Assembly: GCA_963585895.1 (NCBI GenBank)
Contig: OY757921.1
Location: 83,645,439 to 83,709,438 of the forward strand
Source: Sepioteuthis lessoniana
Taxonomy: Eukaryota > Mollusca > Cephalopoda > Myopsida > Loliginidae
Length of the DNA: 64,000 bases
Direction: 5' to 3'
Numbering within the stretch: position 1 is the stretch's first letter; each line of letters opens with the position of its first letter. The position numbers were made by a program, and so were the translations under genes. The notes under the pieces were generated by a model, which was not told the origin of the DNA, did no database searches, and was given only the letters and a program-made list of their open reading frames with translations. Shown in pieces: positions 62,665 through 64,000 of the stretch.

Positions 62665-63225
62665 ACTTATAAGGTCTATAATGGGGGGAAGGGAATGTCA
62701 AGTAAAATTGTGTGGCCTAAAATTTTCAAGTAGAATGGGTCTACCTGTTTTAAAATTCACTGTTGGAAAATTTATTAAGCTTAGATTAGTTGAGCAAAAT
62801 GTTGGAATTATGGAGAACTGAGATAACTAACAATGGCCTGCAAGTTTAGTTTGTTAATCATAACACTAAATAATGTATAATTTCTCAGCCAAAATCAAGC
62901 AATACACTGATATATTGTTTCTCCGCTATATTATGGTGTATTATGTTAGGTATATATTTTTGCCATTGTGAGTATAATCAAACTATCATTTTTAATCATT
63001 CCTACTTCAACAACCCCATGAAATACACATAAATTTAAGCCAGCTTTCATCATTTTTGGTCATCTGGCAGGACTTGACACAAGGTCATTTTTATTGTGAG
63101 GATTTAAGGGGAGATGGGGAAGACAGCCACAATCCGAAACTATAACTATAAACAGCACTCATCTGTAGAAGTCAAAAGTAACTTTGGTGCCTCTTTGAAA
63201 AGCTAGCCAACTTAGTTCACCTCTT
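62665..63225. other. Unassigned
   Basis: A short A-tail-like piece (GACTTGACACAAGGTCA at 63070) is the only recognisable repeat. Confidence 0.4.
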
Positions 63226-63229
63226 TTAT

Positions 63230-63912
63230 TGTTGTATTTTGACCTTCGACCTGGCCAAAAATGCCATTCCAAGGTGATGCACCGGAAGGAGGTGACACAT
63301 TCTAATGGCAGTTATGAGAGGAAATCGCGTGGGCGGAAATTGGCCGATGAAATGGGACGAGGTAAAAAAATTCCCATGGTACACTCATAGACTGATGCAC
63401 CGGAAGAGAGTGACCTGTGAATTGCATGACAGTTATTTCCGCTTGATGACGATCAAACATGCGATTTCAAAGATCGAGTAGGCGACTGAGTGGGTGTTGA
63501 ACTATTATATAACTCAGTCAAGACAGTTACAGTTACAGTTGGAGACGGAGTTAGAGACGAATGTGGTAGGGAAAGCCACACCAGGCTGGAGGGGCTAGGG
63601 GCCCTGATGAGTTGGGGTCCAGAGAAGATGCTGATAAGATGCAGTAAAGAAAGCCATCATCCAGCAGAGAGCTGGGCCCCTGGGCCTCTGGTTGAGCAGC
63701 CCTGGAGAACGAGAAAGACACAACGCTGACGGCCATAAGAGTGAGGGTCAATATATTGCAGTTCTGTTCAGTCTCCAACTCCCTCTCACCATAAAACCTT
63801 GAATAACCTTTTTGAACCCTTACAATAAAGTGAGAGGTACATATATTTATAAAGAGGTCTTCCTGCGTCTTTATTATTGTGTCATTATGATGTTGTAGAT
63901 GACAATATAACA
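63230..63912 (+). mobile_element. Solo LTR with TTAT target duplication
   Basis: Starts TGTTGTATTTTGACCTTCG, ends GACAATATAACA, with TTAT at 63226-63229 and 63913-63916. TATA-like CTATTATATAACTC at 63502, GAACGAGAAAGACACAACGC near 63708 and a polyadenylation-like CAATAAAGTGAGAGG near 63823 give the order of a plus-strand LTR. Frames on both strands through it are incidental. Confidence 0.93.
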
Positions 63913-64000
63913 TTATGGGAGAGTGCCTGTGCAGCATGTGGATTGGTCCACTTTACTAGGATGGACCTGCCCAACACTTTTACATGAGATGTGTCTATTC

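Noticed and set aside
63551-63937. 128-codon minus-strand frame
   Set aside because: Inside a solo LTR and running past its end into flanking DNA, so not a real gene; the 51084 minus frame in the sister LTR is not the same protein.
1-64000. A host gene, operon, defence system or other new multi-gene system
   Set aside because: On both strands every long frame either lies in a repeat or lacks any recognisable domain; the window reads as intergenic or intronic repeat-rich DNA.

Overview
This is a gene-poor, AT-rich (roughly one third G+C by eye) stretch of an animal nuclear genome. I found no host protein-coding gene, no intact host exon set and no bacterial-type operon. Nearly all recognisable sequence is transposable elements at different stages of decay, plus simple repeats. 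The content (many tRNA-headed SINEs, RTE-like and Jockey-like LINE fragments, mariner relics, solo LTRs, long TATC/TA/CA microsatellites) fits an invertebrate with a large repeat-rich genome. A mollusc or other lophotrochozoan, or a chelicerate, would fit; the sequence alone does not let me choose.

Repeat families (names A to H, R are mine). A: about 290 bp, tRNA-like head (B box like GTTCAAATCC) and an AAAATTGACCTTGTGTCA tail. B: about 230 bp, a different tRNA-like head, ending in a conserved 3' hairpin. C: about 350 to 610 bp, G+C-richer head with small hairpins, then AT-rich repeated monomers, ending in the same hairpin as B. D: about 260 bp, tRNA-like head, ending in ACTTT repeats. G: short tRNA-like unit found in tandem. 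H: about 310 bp, G+C-rich, with 15 to 18 bp target duplications. R: 3'-anchored fragments of an RTE-like LINE whose tail is a TGA/TCA trinucleotide repeat.

Layout. 1 to 10 kb: C, A, D, B, G and two R fragments, and a 289-bp palindrome lying inside an A SINE. 10 to 14 kb: TATC array, an H element inserted near the loop of another palindrome, and a mariner inserted in an A SINE. 14 to 20 kb: one decayed Jockey-type LINE on the minus strand (endonuclease, RT and RNase H all readable), broken by an A SINE with a 12-bp duplication, a C element and an LTR-like block. 20 to 26 kb: solo-LTR-like repeat, R, a 23-bp minisatellite, H, a solo LTR with 4-bp duplication, then a duplicated unit whose first copy holds both an A SINE and a mariner while the second copy is empty. 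26 to 40 kb: mariner relic, B, C, D, R, dense microsatellites, two hairpin elements. 40 to 54 kb: decayed C, several solo LTRs (two of them inside one C element), R and repeat E copies. 53 to 64 kb: an interleaved inverted repeat carrying promoter-like motifs, mariner end, C, B, D, A, a tandem G array and a last solo LTR.

The elements interact as nested insertions rather than as a pathway. The most useful point is mechanistic: two unrelated-headed retroposon families (B and C) share one 3' hairpin, which suggests that one LINE machinery mobilises both. Several exact target-site duplications give a relative insertion history that can be read directly from this window.
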